From positions 1 to 64,000 of the forward strand of contig JBJKSB010000089.1 of assembly GCA_046704385.1 (NCBI GenBank): DNA of 64,000 bases, read 5' to 3'. Of the stretch, positions 17,601 through 25,343 are shown in pieces. A model generated the notes under the pieces. It was not told the DNA's origin. It ran no database searches and saw nothing but the letters and a program-made list of their open reading frames with translations. The position numbers were made by a program, and so were the translations under genes. The DNA comes from GH45 sp046704385 (GTDB taxonomy: Bacteria > Bacteroidota > Bacteroidia > Bacteroidales > SZUA-534). Positions within the stretch are counted from its first letter, which is position 1; the number at the start of each line of letters is the position of its first letter.

Positions 17601-19083
17601 GATCGATCATTAAACCGGCTTTTCGGTGCCATGCTTTGTAATAGTCGTCATTGCGCACATTTGAAGCCATTATATAATCTGCCTCAACCAAACCTGAACC
17701 ATATATGGCAAATCCATATTCATCCCTTAGATTAGCTTGATGCAACGATAAAACAACCTGGCCATTCACAAATATTTTAGTAGAGTCTGCATTTTTTTCG
17801 ATGGCCAGTATATTACGTTCATGGCCTTTATTCACTGCGTATGAATATTGCGAGTCTTCATTATTTTCAGCTTTAGCCGTATAATATCCTTTTGGGCAAA
17901 CTAATGAATACGTTATTAATTCGTCATTATATTTTCTGTATTCATTAAAAATTCCGAATTGCGGATTTCTTCCTTTCAAATAAGTCAGAGCGCTCTCAAT
18001 TCTATAGTTTTTTTCTGTTTCAAAATTTTTGAGGTCAGTTCTCGATATCCACCACCAGGTATTTGTATCCCCATTGGCAAACCAATATTTATTCCCTCTA
18101 ACCATGCTATGATCATTAACCAAAGCAAATGGTGATTCCTCACCTCCAGAAAAAGTGAATAATTTGTAATTTTCGGGGTTCCCCAAATCAATGTCCCGCT
18201 GTTTTGCAATTAATTTATTGCCCAAATTGTTTCTTATTAAATCAGACCAAATAATTTCTTTGGTTGTATTTTTTTCGTCAAGAGCTATATATTTAACGTA
18301 ATCATTGCTAAATACTATCACATTTTTAAAATCCGTTGTAAAAGTTGAATGATCACCACTATTTCCGAATGCATTAATATATTTAGGAATAGTACCAATC
18401 CATCCACCTTCTATAAACCATTCCCCATATGCTTCTTTGATGCCAGCTCTGTATTCGGGTAGTTTTTCAATAATTTCTCCTGATAGACTTATTTTTATTG
18501 TTTTTTTATCAACGGCTACTAAAATGTTATTGCTTTCTTCGTTAAGAAACATGTTTTGATAATTATTAACCTTAACAAATATCGGATTTGATGGATTTTG
18601 CAGGTTATAAATAACTATTCCTTTATCCCATATTCCAACTGCCAGATTTCTTGTAAAATCAACAATGAAATCGGTTTCATACCATTCGGTGGCTGCTGGT
18701 ATTTCAACAAAAGGTTTGTCGGCTCCCGAATTGCAGATAAAATATTTGTCGCCTTTATAACTGTAGCGGCTCAATTGATCATCAAATTTTAATTTACCGG
18801 CACCCAATATTTTAATTGAATCCTTTATACTTCCATCAGCTGTATTATGGATTATGGCATAATTGCCTCGTGCATAATAAAAATATAACTCATTATCAGT
18901 AAATGAGATATCATACCCCGATGGAATTTCGTATAAGATTTCACTTTTAGCATTAGCCATAAAATGCAATCCTTGGTAATCAATAGCTATAAAATTTCCA
19001 TTTTTGCTTACTCCAACTATTTGTGCAAACAAATTTGATATCAATAAAAAGATAATTGCGGAAAGGAGGACAAATTTTTTCAT
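14623..19083 (-). CDS. exported WD40-repeat caspase-like (C14) peptidase
   Basis: A 1486-residue exported protein with a Sec signal peptide (1-21). An N-terminal beta-propeller-like half contains a region resembling a concanavalin/LamG-like domain (about 330-470). WD40-type repeats include GHSGVITDVAVSPDGKEVVT (about 500) and GHSGGIKALALSNNGKQMLS (about 975). A short Ig-like segment lies near 1150-1210. The caspase p20-type domain (about 1219-1425) has the catalytic dyad: His1298 in YFAGHG and Cys1348 in LLLDACHSGE. The C-terminus carries an EF-hand-like loop (1442-1453, DKNKDGEITVSE). Most characterised caspase homologues are cytosolic, so export is unusual. Cleavage specificity is unknown. 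It is opposite a DUF4384-kinase-regulator set. Confidence 0.92.
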   Translation of the reverse strand: MKKFVLLSAIIFLLISNLFAQIVGVSKNGNFIAIDYQGLHFMANAKSEILYEIPSGYDISFTDNELYFYYARGNYAIIHNTADGSIKDSIKILGAGKLKFDDQLSRYSYKGDKYFICNSGADKPFVEIPAATEWYETDFIVDFTRNLAVGIWDKGIVIYNLQNPSNPIFVKVNNYQNMFLNEESNNILVAVDKKTIKISLSGEIIEKLPEYRAGIKEAYGEWFIEGGWIGTIPKYINAFGNSGDHSTFTTDFKNVIVFSNDYVKYIALDEKNTTKEIIWSDLIRNNLGNKLIAKQRDIDLGNPENYKLFTFSGGEESPFALVNDHSMVRGNKYWFANGDTNTWWWISRTDLKNFETEKNYRIESALTYLKGRNPQFGIFNEYRKYNDELITYSLVCPKGYYTAKAENNEDSQYSYAVNKGHERNILAIEKNADSTKIFVNGQVVLSLHQANLRDEYGFAIYGSGLVEADYIMASNVRNDDYYKAWHRKAGLMIDPFMVADFQGHSGVITDVAVSPDGKEVVTCAKDKTIRIWDIKTGENIRTFRSEAGPGDIGTYYRIAISPDKKYIAAGGYFSDSTGYEMGHVRFFDYETGKIVHVYNRLNASIQTLKFSPASTPFKEQMLLIGASNGENHFFRYHHFVNNLINGFADPDYKKVEMSMDKTSAIDYKTNPTHDEFLIVMDNWRFIQTANMNHSNLGEGTTEVEIRSAEQAIAACYSKGGDSIFIVHTNSIDVYNLQGDSIGSIPNSDGSLINNIFAAPDGKNVVVFALAPTLINIKTGVKKTINTGNISPSKEGVVTNEGLYVFAGYLYKDPVNKTGLRYSAPQEIGVVDLKTGKMIAQMRSKASVFEGIAFAPDDKGIVFTKNYSGLEGAKTFKPNEIINQFDFKNLEMKSADPGLTVSNNLVDDYNGKKLERWGPDEKGNEDLGKLRYGDVSIREKADYTTAVTYTILPNGNVVLGTGFSLLLFNQNGEQIGEFIGHSGGIKALALSNNGKQMLSLGQDRIVMLWDITNPGAFNHPIASFVVSADNDWICATNENYYASSKYGVKYMGFWQNRGNYTEADFYPFDQFDLQYNRPDKVLEALGTGDEKLKIAYEKAYEKRLKKYGFSAIDNLQNRRLPYIIDISPSKVVTTLEQPFKVTGCDGNSIDKFSHFNFWINDVQVFPDQPKTDKSELTVEFNAQLTPGKNIITVQPINQKGMPGIKKQVTYFADVKPVKPDLYLVAVGVSEYNNAEMNLRYAAKDASDMIEEMKSAGNFGNINTKLIVNGDATLENIKAAKQFLKQAKPWDVTIIYFAGHGLLSDDLDWYFATADVDFNKPELRGLVYDELEGLFDSIPSRNRLLLLDACHSGEVDKESMTLTSTGNMAANVGARGFKMVKQPEIGLANSFKLMQTLFGNLERGTGAVVISSAGGAEFAFESNQWKNGLFTYCLLNGLKTMKADKNKDGEITVSELRNYVSDEVKRLSNGKQTPTARKENIENDFRVW

Positions 19084-19130
19084 GCCAACATAGATTTTTT
19101 TGATTTTCTTAAATTTATTGATTATTGATA

Positions 19131-19163
19131 AAAAAACCTAATGGCTATGCCATTAGGTTTTTT
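19131..19163 (-). terminator. bidirectional terminator, 15-bp perfect stem
   Basis: A perfect 15-bp stem (19131-19145 with 19149-19163), loop tat, with A-runs and T-runs at both ends. It lies 22 nt past the stop of the leftward gene at 19186 and separates that operon from the caspase gene promoter region. Confidence 0.9.
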
Positions 19164-19185
19164 ATCCGTATATGAATTTATAAAT

Positions 19186-20922
19186 CTATTGTTCAAGACT
19201 TACTCTTGAGAACCAAAGGTTTTTGTCTTTTTTATCGGCACCAAAAAAAACCGCTTTAGTACCATTGTCGATTAATACAATGGGGTTGGTATTATCCACA
19301 TAATAAGCTTCTTTTTTATCGAGGCCGTATTGCTGAAAGTCACTCACCGTTGAATTTTCCAGGTTAATTAAGGCTACCCTAGGGTATAATAATATCTTGG
19401 AATCTGTTGATCCGTTCATTTCATAAACGATCCAGGTTAGTGTTTTTGCATCAGGATTTTCGAACTCAATATGGATAGTGGATTGTGAAGTTGCTTCCTT
19501 ACCGGTTTCTTCCAGTTTATATCCATACTGGGCTTTCAGATTTCCTTTGGCATCAAACTGGAACAAGTTGATATTTCCATACTTGTCTCCGTCCTTTTCT
19601 TGTCCGCTGATAAAAACATCGCCGTTACTTGCCAGGGTCATTGGCCCGACTTCGAATTTTTTACCTTCATAGGAATCCACTTTTTTCATATTTCCGGGTA
19701 ATTTTAGTTTACTGGCAAATTCATCCATGCTGGTACTTGTTATATAGTCCATTTTACCATCTTTTACCTTCATTAATTGAAAGTTATTGAATTTTGAAGT
19801 GGTTAACAGCTTGTCGTAGTATTTGTCTTTTTTTTCCGATGAAGCCTCACCATACAGGTAAACTGTACCATCATCGGTTAAGTTTATGTCAGTAATGTTC
19901 CAGAAACTGCTGGGCGATTCAAACTTAAAGCGATCCAAAATATTGGCCTCTTTATCGACACGGACATATTCAAATTCACGAGTGTTTGGATTAGGAGCCG
20001 ATGATTTATAAAGACCTGAAGGGGCAAAAACAGCAACAATACTTTTATCGGGCATTACAGCCGTTTTTATTACGGTGTAATAATGGCTGAATTCAATGAG
20101 TGATTTATTAAGCACATCCAAATTTTCAACTCCGATATTCAACGCAACATAGCGTCTGAAAAAATCCTTTTTTACAGTCCATTCCTGCTTACCCAGCAAC
20201 ATGATATTACCGGTCGCTTTCTGATAATCTTTATCTTTACCCATACGGCTCATGGTTCCTTTGCCTTTAAAGGCCAAATCTTTCATCATGCCACTTGTGT
20301 TTACTTTAAAGTTTGGTTCATCGCTAACATAATTAACCAGTTGTATTTTTTGAGCTGCTTTTCTGGCCATGTTTTGCAAACCTTGGGGCATTCTTGGATC
20401 CAGATCCAGATCGACTTCAATTTTTGGTTTTAACTTTTCTTCTACATCAAAATTGTATTTCCAATACCCCGGCCAAAAATAGGTAGTATACCCAATAGTC
20501 TCACTATGTGCCGGAACCCAATGCCTTGATATTTTACCTTTTTTCAAGGCAACCTGCATCTGGTGAAATCCGTCGGCATCTACACGTAACACAGTAGGAG
20601 CACGCCAGGGTTCCTCAGTATACTCCATAAAATCGAATTTAGTACTTGCCTCAAGATCGGTTAACATCTCCTCCTTTTCGTCAAGTTTATTAAAATCGTA
20701 GTCGTACTTGTAAGTAACATATACCGATTTTTTGTTTTTCTCACGTACAAAAATCAGGGTATAATCTTTAGTCATTTCGTCATAATTAAATGATGCCAGA
20801 TAACCCTTTTTAGCATCTTTCGCAAGCAGATGTGTTTTTTCGGCTTCAAGTTTTTGTGCCGAACCGTTTAACCAGGCTATACTAAAAATCAGGCATAACC
20901 CTGCTGTAATTAAATTTTTCAT
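19186..20922 (-). CDS. exported protein of unknown function, 578 aa
   Basis: Not recognised as a named family. A Sec signal peptide (MKNLITAGLCLIFSIAWLNG, cleavage near SAQ) indicates export to the periplasm or outer membrane. The mature protein is beta-rich with repeated patterns of the kind D-G-x-V-Y/F-(I/L) such as DDGTVYLYGEA and SNGDVFISGQE, which suggests a beta-propeller. No catalytic motif is visible. It is the second gene of a leftward pair, 49 nt after the outer-membrane-like protein gene, and ends at a strong terminator. Its neighbour is the caspase gene, but transcription of the two is separated. Confidence 0.65.
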   Translation of the reverse strand: MKNLITAGLCLIFSIAWLNGSAQKLEAEKTHLLAKDAKKGYLASFNYDEMTKDYTLIFVREKNKKSVYVTYKYDYDFNKLDEKEEMLTDLEASTKFDFMEYTEEPWRAPTVLRVDADGFHQMQVALKKGKISRHWVPAHSETIGYTTYFWPGYWKYNFDVEEKLKPKIEVDLDLDPRMPQGLQNMARKAAQKIQLVNYVSDEPNFKVNTSGMMKDLAFKGKGTMSRMGKDKDYQKATGNIMLLGKQEWTVKKDFFRRYVALNIGVENLDVLNKSLIEFSHYYTVIKTAVMPDKSIVAVFAPSGLYKSSAPNPNTREFEYVRVDKEANILDRFKFESPSSFWNITDINLTDDGTVYLYGEASSEKKDKYYDKLLTTSKFNNFQLMKVKDGKMDYITSTSMDEFASKLKLPGNMKKVDSYEGKKFEVGPMTLASNGDVFISGQEKDGDKYGNINLFQFDAKGNLKAQYGYKLEETGKEATSQSTIHIEFENPDAKTLTWIVYEMNGSTDSKILLYPRVALINLENSTVSDFQQYGLDKKEAYYVDNTNPIVLIDNGTKAVFFGADKKDKNLWFSRVSLEQ

Positions 20923-20971
20923 GGTATTGATAAATTTTTAGTTTATAAATATGATTTTCTAATTTGGATAA

Positions 20972-22156
20972 TTACCTTATTAACAGATTAATACGAAACA
21001 TACTGGGATCGACTCTTGTGCCCATTATATCGTCATTTACATAGTTTTTGTAATACTCAACGCACACCAAAACCTTTTTGCCTTTAAAGAGTTTATTCAT
21101 GCTATCGTCACCCGACTCAACTCCTCCGGCAGCATCAAGATCAATGGTGTAATTAAATCCGATTTTCCAACCAAACCCTTCTTCAACTTTGTAGGAAAAA
21201 CCTGCTCCCAGTATATATCCAAATTCAAACTTTCCGAAATAATTGCCTTTTTGTCCCAGCTTATCACTCATTTTTTCATTAGCCAGGTTATTTACTGAAA
21301 ACGCTGTTCCTGCCTTGATATTCAGGTACCCGGGAGTTCCCAAAATGGCATCGGTTTCATCAAAACCAACATATACAGCGGAATCTTTAACCCGATCCAG
21401 GTTTCGCATGGTTGGGCTAAAAATGCCCACCACATGTTTAAAAAACCATGCTGAACCAAATTTTTTGGATACGGACGCAGCAGTCATATAACTATCGCTA
21501 TACTCTGATGCGTTTCGCTCTGTACCAAAATTAATGTCGAATTTTTCTCGCGTTAGCAGCATACTTGCTGCTATTTTAGCCAAATCCTTATAATCAGCAT
21601 CCATCATTAAATCGAAAAAAGTAAATAGATTTTTACCCCAGGGTTTATTCATATAGAAATAAGGTGCCGGGGCAAAAAATTTGTCTTTGGTGGTTCCATT
21701 GCTATCCAACTCAAGTTTTTTACTCCCTGAGTATATATTAAAACCAGTGTAAATATTAATACCCAGAGGTAAATCATAAAAATTCCAACCATAACAAATC
21801 GAAAGGGCATTCATTGATGTTCCATGAATAGAATCCTGGTTTTCAACGTCATAACCCTTCAAGGCTAATTGATCTTCAAATCCATACAAGAAAATACCGG
21901 CATTCTGTGATACATGTTCATTTTTAATAAAATTATTCGGGAAATCTAAAATAAAGCCTAATGCTGAAGCATTTTTCCCGTTAATAAAATCGAGGTTATA
22001 CTTCCCAACCGAAGAAGTACCCATAATGATAGAGCGGTAATAAAAGCGATGAAAATAAGTGTCTTTCATCTCAAGACTACCAATAGCATAGGTGTTTACT
22101 ATAACCATAGTGGTTAGCGTCAAAGTAATGCATCGTGTTAGTCCATGGTTTTTCAT
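20972..22156 (-). CDS. putative outer-membrane protein of unknown function, 394 aa
   Basis: The chosen start is the ATG at 22156, giving a signal peptide (MKNHGLTRCITLTLTTMVIV, then NTYAIG) and preceded by AAGGGAAT as a ribosome-binding site. The upstream in-frame start at 22228 would lie inside a terminator hairpin and is rejected. The mature part has alternating aromatic/hydrophobic stretches (GFILDFPN, AISICYGWNFYDLPLGINIY-like segments, FKFEFGYILGAG) and a C-terminus of the form FRINLLIR, consistent with a transmembrane beta-barrel. The family is not identified. It is followed after 49 nt by another exported-protein gene. Confidence 0.6.
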   Translation of the reverse strand: MKNHGLTRCITLTLTTMVIVNTYAIGSLEMKDTYFHRFYYRSIIMGTSSVGKYNLDFINGKNASALGFILDFPNNFIKNEHVSQNAGIFLYGFEDQLALKGYDVENQDSIHGTSMNALSICYGWNFYDLPLGINIYTGFNIYSGSKKLELDSNGTTKDKFFAPAPYFYMNKPWGKNLFTFFDLMMDADYKDLAKIAASMLLTREKFDINFGTERNASEYSDSYMTAASVSKKFGSAWFFKHVVGIFSPTMRNLDRVKDSAVYVGFDETDAILGTPGYLNIKAGTAFSVNNLANEKMSDKLGQKGNYFGKFEFGYILGAGFSYKVEEGFGWKIGFNYTIDLDAAGGVESGDDSMNKLFKGKKVLVCVEYYKNYVNDDIMGTRVDPSMFRINLLIR

Positions 22157-22196
22157 ATTCCCTTGTTTATTATTTAATAAAATGTGTATTTTGGAT

Positions 22197-22224
22197 AAAA
22201 AGCGGCCCTCAATATGAGAGCCGC
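22197..22224 (-). terminator. terminator or attenuator between a small ORF and the outer-membrane protein gene
   Basis: On the minus strand a GC-rich stem (22224-22216 with 22210-22202, one mismatch, loop of 5 nt) is followed directly by TTTTT. It lies 8 nt after the stop of the 79-residue leftward ORF and 41 nt upstream of the next start codon, so it could end the small transcript or attenuate the downstream gene. Confidence 0.7.
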
Positions 22225-22231
22225 ACATTAA

Positions 22232-22471
22232 TCAAAACTGCTGTGCCATTTTAGGGCACAGAGCGACTTTAGACAGAATCAATGTCCCAACTCGCATTGC
22301 CTTTGAAATGTATTTTTTTTTGAAATAATTCCCGGTAAGCAAAAATTTTACTTCATCTGGTTTCAGGAATTTATGTACTAATTTTAGCACTCTTGATTTT
22401 GCACCGGGATACCTGCTCAATACAGCGTTGTTGGCAGGTAAGGTTCGTGTTTGTCTGACTGAAAGTTTCAT
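22232..22471 (-). CDS. small basic hypothetical protein, 79 aa
   Basis: Not recognised. The 79-residue product is strongly basic (SVRQTRTLPANNAVLSRYPG, then AKSRVLKLVHKFLKPDEVKF) without signal peptide. It could bind nucleic acid, but no motif confirms that. The ORF is supported by an intrinsic terminator 8 nt downstream on the same strand and by a near-consensus -7 element (TAGCTTTA) upstream. Short length means it may still be a chance ORF in a leader region. Confidence 0.4.
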   Translation of the reverse strand: MKLSVRQTRTLPANNAVLSRYPGAKSRVLKLVHKFLKPDEVKFLLTGNYFKKKYISKAMRVGTLILSKVALCPKMAQQF

Positions 22472-22679
22472 GAGTTCACGTTTTGACTAATGTTAAAGCT
22501 AAATTAGTCAGGCAAACAAAGCCGGTAAATCGTAAGTAATGCGTAAATTATCTACGTATTGATACGGATAAGCACCGTAATTCAAATTTTTTTTATTCAC
22601 AATAGGGGTATTAGCAGATTGGATTGTCATATTCTAAAAAATGAAAATTTGTAATTATTAATCTTAAAAATTTAAAACA

Positions 22680-23465
22680 ATGAAAAACCTTAAAAGCCAT
22701 TTTATAATTCTGGTTGTAGCCGTATTAACCGGATTTTTAGTTTCGTGCGAAGGCATCATTTTGGGCATCGACGGCGATGGTCCGGTTGTATCGCAGGATT
22801 TTAGTTTTACCGAACTGCAGGGAATAAGTTCTGCTATTTGTGGCGATATTTATTTAACGCAGTCCGATGAGCAAAAGGTGACCATAAGTGCACAACAAAA
22901 TATTATTGATAATATGAAATTTGATGTCAATAATGGGGTTCTCCATATTGAATTCGATCGAAATGTGCACCACCATGAACCCATAACTATCTATATGTCG
23001 GTTAATAATTTAACCGAGGTGAAAGTAAGTGGCTCAGGAAACGTGAATACTACCGGTGCATTTACTACCAACGATGCATTAAATCTTTCTCTTTCAGGGT
23101 CGGGTAATTTTAATGTTGAGGCGAATGCTCCCGAAATTTATTCGGGAATATCGGGTTCGGGCGATTTTACAATTAAAGCCAATACCGATTATTTTGAAGG
23201 TTCTATTGCTGGTTCTGGTAAATATATTATGTCCGGCGCAGCAACGGTTGCCGATTATAGTATTAGTGGTTCCGGCGAAATACGCGCTTTCGAGTTAGAA
23301 ACCGGGGAAACCAGGATTCATGTATCCGGATCAGGTGATTCCAGGGTAACAGCATACGATAAACTTGCTGTTTCAATCAGTGGAAGCGGCGATGTTTATT
23401 ATAAGGGTACTCCACAGATCGACACCAATATTTCGGGCTCAGGCAATATTCGAAATGCTAATTAA
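22680..23465 (+). CDS. head-GIN domain (DUF2807) lipoprotein
   Basis: A 261-residue lipoprotein: signal peptide with lipobox FLVSC (Cys23), then a DUF2807/GIN domain filling the rest. The domain is a right-handed beta-solenoid marked by regularly spaced S-G-S-G turns (VKVSGSGNVNT, LSLSGSGNFNV, SGISGSGDFTI, SISGSGEIRA, HVSGSGDSRV, SISGSGDVYY, NISGSGNIRN), about every 20-22 residues. These proteins are frequent in Bacteroidota and have been called putative adhesins; their function is unproven. A paralogue is at 41449-42222. The gene appears monocistronic, with a terminator-like hairpin about 180 nt downstream. Confidence 0.9.
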   Translation: MKNLKSHFIILVVAVLTGFLVSCEGIILGIDGDGPVVSQDFSFTELQGISSAICGDIYLTQSDEQKVTISAQQNIIDNMKFDVNNGVLHIEFDRNVHHHEPITIYMSVNNLTEVKVSGSGNVNTTGAFTTNDALNLSLSGSGNFNVEANAPEIYSGISGSGDFTIKANTDYFEGSIAGSGKYIMSGAATVADYSISGSGEIRAFELETGETRIHVSGSGDSRVTAYDKLAVSISGSGDVYYKGTPQIDTNISGSGNIRNAN

Positions 23466-23524
23466 TATGAGTATGCTTGAAAAAGTTGACTAAATTGTTG
23501 ATTTAAAGTTAAAAATTGGAATGA

Positions 23525-23598
23525 TGGAATACTGGAAAAATGGAATACTGGAAAAATGGAATCAATCATTTTGCATTTTTCCAGTATTCCATTTTTCC
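23525..23598. repeat. tandem 16-mer with 25-bp perfect inverted repeat
   Basis: tggaatactggaaaaa occurs twice head-to-tail (23525-23540, 23541-23556). The segment 23534-23558 is perfectly complementary to 23574-23598, with a 15-nt loop. The unit is built on GGAAT/GGAAA steps. It resembles a short mobile or expanding intergenic repeat rather than an ordinary terminator, since it lacks a T run after the stem. Its genome-wide copy number cannot be seen from this window. Confidence 0.85.
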
Positions 23599-23646
23599 GT
23601 TAAGGTTATTGTTTAATAATTTAGCACAAGTTTTATAACTATTCGT

Positions 23647-23686
23647 AAACCCTGACGAATTGAAATAATTCCACAGGGTTTTGTTT
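23647..23686 (+). terminator. terminator-like hairpin
   Basis: aaaccctg (23647-23654) pairs with cagggttt (23674-23681), with an inner gaatt/aattc pairing, followed by a T-rich stretch. It could end read-through from the GIN lipoprotein gene. Confidence 0.5.
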
Positions 23687-23815
23687 TTGGGGTATCCATG
23701 TTTTCCGGTTTACCTCCTTCAATGCACTAATTAAGTTGTTTCGAAGGAACAATTTGGTTCGTTTATACGGGTTAGATAATTTTAAAAAATTAACTTTATC
23801 GGTTAATAGTTAATT

Positions 23816-24262
23816 ATGATCACATACAAACGAACCAATAGTACCGACCCTGTTTTTCATCAGTTAATCAACCAGTTAGATCATGATTTGACGCTTAGGA
23901 ATGGTGACGAACAGGCTAAATTTGCAGTACACAATACCATAGAAAAAATAAATTGGGTAATAATTGCTTATGACAATGAAAAGCCAATAGGTTGTGGAGG
24001 TTTTAAAAATACGGAAGGTAGCGCCGAAATTAAACGGATGTATGTAAATTCAAAATACAGAGGACAGCATATTGGTGAACAAATTTTAATGGAGCTTGAA
24101 AAATGGGCTACAGAAGAAGGTTTATCTTCTGCCATTCTTGAAACTGGATTAAAGCAGGTTGAAGCACAAAATCTTTATAAAAAGCAGGGTTATCAAATCA
24201 TACCCAATTATGGTCCATATGTAAATTATAGTGACAGTTTGTGCATGCAAAAAAAATTATAG
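23816..24262 (+). CDS. GNAT family N-acetyltransferase
   Basis: A 148-residue cytosolic protein with the GNAT fold. The pantetheine-binding motif A is visible as MYVNSKYRGQHIGEQILMEL (about 80-99), with the R/Q-x-x-G-x-G/A pattern RGQHIGE. A beta-bulge precedes it (GCGGFKNTEGSAEIKRMYV), and motif B follows (AILETGLKQVEAQNLYKKQG). The family transfers acetyl groups from acetyl-CoA to amines of small molecules or proteins; the acceptor cannot be told from sequence. It stands alone between two intergenic regions. Confidence 0.93.
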   Translation: MITYKRTNSTDPVFHQLINQLDHDLTLRNGDEQAKFAVHNTIEKINWVIIAYDNEKPIGCGGFKNTEGSAEIKRMYVNSKYRGQHIGEQILMELEKWATEEGLSSAILETGLKQVEAQNLYKKQGYQIIPNYGPYVNYSDSLCMQKKL

Positions 24263-24435
24263 ACGAATAGGTTATAATCTGTATTTTTATAGTTTAGCAA
24301 TATTATTAACCCATCCATTAACATTATGAGCGTTATAATTAACCTTTGATTTAGTTCTTGCCCTTAATTATTTTGCAAGCTAATAAAGCATTTATTATAA
24401 CTTGCACCATATAATTTTATGGTAAAATTTTCAAA

Positions 24436-24987
24436 GTGGCTACTACTGAGTTTAAAGGGATAAAAAAGAGGTGGACAGGCGCGTTATTGCTGTTTAGCCT
24501 TTGTGCTCCTTTATTAATTAACGGAGCATGGTTACAGCTTACCAAAGCCAAAATACGAAAAGAAGTAAAACAGCGGATAATCGAAGGCATATCAAGAGAT
24601 GAGTTACAGTTTCTATCATTCACTACCTGGCAGGCAAGGCAATTATTAAAATGGGAGCATTCCAATGAATTTGAATATCAGGGAGAGATGTATGACGTGG
24701 TTGCTACCGAAGTTTGTGGTGATACTGTAAAATATTGGTGCTGGTGGGACAATAAAGAATCTCGGTTAAATAAATTAATGACTGCCATGTTATCAGACAA
24801 ATGGCAAAATAATCCATTAAAAAAGGAAAACCAAAAACAGCTATCACAATTTCTTAACGGTTTATTTTACCAAAAATTCCAGCCACATACGGTTTTTTAT
24901 ATTCCCATTACTAACACGATAAATAACAGAACAGATTTTTACCAATCTGTTCTTCTTATGGTTGATATTCCTCCCCCCAAATTATAA
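24436..24987 (+). CDS. membrane-anchored hypothetical protein, 183 aa
   Basis: A single N-terminal membrane segment (about 14-33, GALLLFSLCAPLLINGAWLQ) is followed by a soluble extracytoplasmic domain with FEYQGEMYDVVATEVCGDTV and YWCWWDNKESRLNKLM, and a Pro-rich end (DIPPPKL). Proteins of this shape are, from memory, often found beside TonB-dependent receptors in this phylum, and one lies 356 nt downstream. No ATG is in frame; the open frame begins with GTG at 24436. An ATG at 24419 in another frame encodes only 14 residues before a stop. Function is unknown. Confidence 0.6.
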   Translation: MATTEFKGIKKRWTGALLLFSLCAPLLINGAWLQLTKAKIRKEVKQRIIEGISRDELQFLSFTTWQARQLLKWEHSNEFEYQGEMYDVVATEVCGDTVKYWCWWDNKESRLNKLMTAMLSDKWQNNPLKKENQKQLSQFLNGLFYQKFQPHTVFYIPITNTINNRTDFYQSVLLMVDIPPPKL

Positions 24988-25343
24988 CCTCACTAAAATA
25001 AGACCAGAGTTATGATGTTTGTTTAACAAGCATGCTAATTGGCATGGTCTTGTTTTATTATTTATAAGAATTGATTTTTAAAATGCACCAATATTTATTG
25101 TGGTACTTCTATTAATAAGGGTCTGGTGTTAAGTCATATATCAATTTTTGGTAAGTTATCGTGGTGCGACTTTATCTTCGATTCAGTAAATCTTTTACTA
25201 AAAATAAATGTGGATGAGTTATTGGTAATGAAATGAAGCAATCTGCTAAATAAACGGATAACCCTGTGAGGATTTGAAACTCTTGTAGAATTCGATCTTA
25301 ATTTTCATACTTGACTTAATCCTGGACTTTTAAAAACAATACA
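24988..25343. other. 356-nt intergenic region upstream of the TonB receptor
   Basis: Holds the terminator at 25025-25058 and a weak -7-like TATCTTCG near 25170. No riboswitch or small gene was recognised. Confidence 0.5.
25025..25058 (+). terminator. intrinsic terminator after the membrane-anchored protein gene
   Basis: aacaagcatgc (25025-25035) pairs with gcatg and cttgtt (25042-25046, 25049-25054) with a 2-nt bulge and a 6-nt loop, followed by a T-rich tail. Confidence 0.6.

Larger units (their letters stand above)
23466..23815. other. 350-nt intergenic region with repeat hairpin and terminator-like stem
   Basis: No gene is seen between the GIN lipoprotein and the acetyltransferase. The region holds a 16-bp tandem repeat with a 25-bp inverted copy (23525-23598) and a second hairpin (23647-23681). 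The remainder shows nothing notable. Confidence 0.7.

Noticed and set aside
22157..22228. Longer N-terminus for the outer-membrane protein from ATG 22228
   Set aside because: It overlaps the terminator hairpin and lacks a signal peptide at its start; ATG 22156 has a ribosome-binding site and a signal peptide.
24988..25343. Riboswitch before the TonB receptor
   Set aside because: No conserved cobalamin or other aptamer core was recognised.
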